Shown piece by piece: positions 6,424-6,696 of a DNA stretch of 6,696 nt. Within the stretch, counting starts at the first letter, position 1; every line of letters starts with the position of its first letter. Source of the stretch: an uncultured Kangiella sp. (lineage in GTDB: Bacteria > Pseudomonadota > Gammaproteobacteria > Enterobacterales > DSM-103792). Made by a program: the position numbers and the translations under genes. The notes beneath the pieces were generated by a model. The model was not told the DNA's origin, did no database searches, and saw only the letters and a list, made by a program, of their open reading frames with translations. The stretch spans positions 1-6,696 of the forward strand of contig CAMLKQ010000125.1 of NCBI GenBank assembly GCA_946480585.1, written 5' to 3'.

Positions 6424-6564
6424 TCACGGCTTGACCTGTGGGCTCTCGTTGGCGTTGATGTGATCAACGAATGACACCCGCTGACTGCCGACATGGTCGG
6501 TCGGGCGGGTTTTCTTCGGCTTTTTCTGATCGCGCCGGTTGTGATGCTGCTCTTTGTGGGCCAT
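6424..6564 (-). CDS. Small basic hypothetical protein, 46 aa
   Basis: A 46-codon frame starts at ATG 6562-6564 and ends at TGA 6424-6426. I chose this start over the longer 69-aa alternative because GGAG lies exactly 7 nt upstream. The longer version would also translate that ribosome binding site and leader. The N-terminal half is strongly basic and hydrophilic: MAHKEQHHNRRDQKKPKKTR. The C-terminal half (SQRVSFVDHINANESPQVKP) is more mixed. There is no signal peptide or membrane segment, so it should be cytoplasmic. The charge would allow nucleic acid or ribosome binding, but that is only a guess, and no family is recognised with certainty. It converges on the coiled-coil gene; nothing links the two functionally. 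Confidence 0.65.
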   Translation of the reverse strand: MAHKEQHHNRRDQKKPKKTRPTDHVGSQRVSFVDHINANESPQVKP

Positions 6565-6571
6565 GGTGCTG

Positions 6572-6575
6572 CTCC
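6572..6575 (-). promoter_or_regulatory. Ribosome binding site of the 46-aa gene
   Basis: On the minus strand GGAG precedes the ATG at 6564 by 7 nt, immediately after an A/T-rich CCCTTTTTT tract. It is the main support for the short form of this gene. Confidence 0.65.
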
Positions 6576-6696
6576 AAAAAAGGGAACAGTCAGCATAAAG
6601 CGCCGTACCGCCTGCGACCGTTTTTATAGCCAATCGGTCATAGCCTTGGGCTGCAACAAGCTCGTGGTTTTCAGGTGCTGATGATTAGCGGACGCT
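6576..6696. promoter_or_regulatory. Upstream region of the 46-aa gene with small repeats
   Basis: No gene is supported here. On the minus strand a TATAAA element (6628-6623) lies between inverted copies of GACCG/CGGTC (6616-6620 and 6635-6639), and ATAGCC is repeated at 6626-6631 and 6640-6645 with a 14-bp period. TTGCAG (6656-6651) is a -35-like word, but its 22-bp distance from TATAAA is too long for a normal sigma-70 promoter. This is a likely promoter region without a defined promoter. Confidence 0.3.

Noticed and set aside
6565..6633. 69-aa version of the small minus-strand protein starting at 6633
   Set aside because: The additional 23 codons translate the ribosome binding site and A/T-rich leader of the shorter form, which has the better initiation signal.

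Overview
The window looks like ordinary chromosomal DNA from a fairly GC-rich proteobacterium. A gammaproteobacterium is the best guess: the GhrA-type reductase and the HI0933/YhiN-type flavoprotein closely resemble gammaproteobacterial proteins as I remember them. That is inference from protein similarity; no rRNA or tRNA gene is present to confirm it. I see no insertion sequence, phage gene, CRISPR array or toxin gene.

Layout. The left 2.9 kb is read on the minus strand. An HI0933-family FAD-dependent oxidoreductase (1746-2927) is followed after 72 bp by a long acetyl-CoA hydrolase/CoA-transferase-family gene (start at 1673) that runs off the left edge. The two are probably co-transcribed. 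A 173-bp divergent intergenic region (2928-3100) separates them from plus-strand genes: an integral-membrane di-iron sterol desaturase/alkylglycerol monooxygenase-like protein (3101-4321) and a GhrA-like glyoxylate/hydroxypyruvate reductase (4402-5358). The short gap between these two holds a 19-bp tandem repeat (three copies plus a decayed fourth) that runs directly into the reductase start codon. After the reductase comes a strong hairpin, then a 267-bp gap with further small inverted repeats. Next is an exported coiled-coil protein of unknown function (5626-6318). A small, very basic 46-aa protein (6424-6564, minus) with a good ribosome binding site converges on it from the right.

Function. 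The annotated enzymes are metabolic or redox proteins: CoA-thioester turnover, a flavoprotein, lipid oxidation and 2-keto acid reduction. Nothing shows that they form one pathway. The least explained items are the tandem repeat at the reductase start, the exported coiled-coil protein, the 46-aa basic protein, and the long insertion in the CoA-transferase-family protein. I did not find convincing evidence of a new defence or mobile system.
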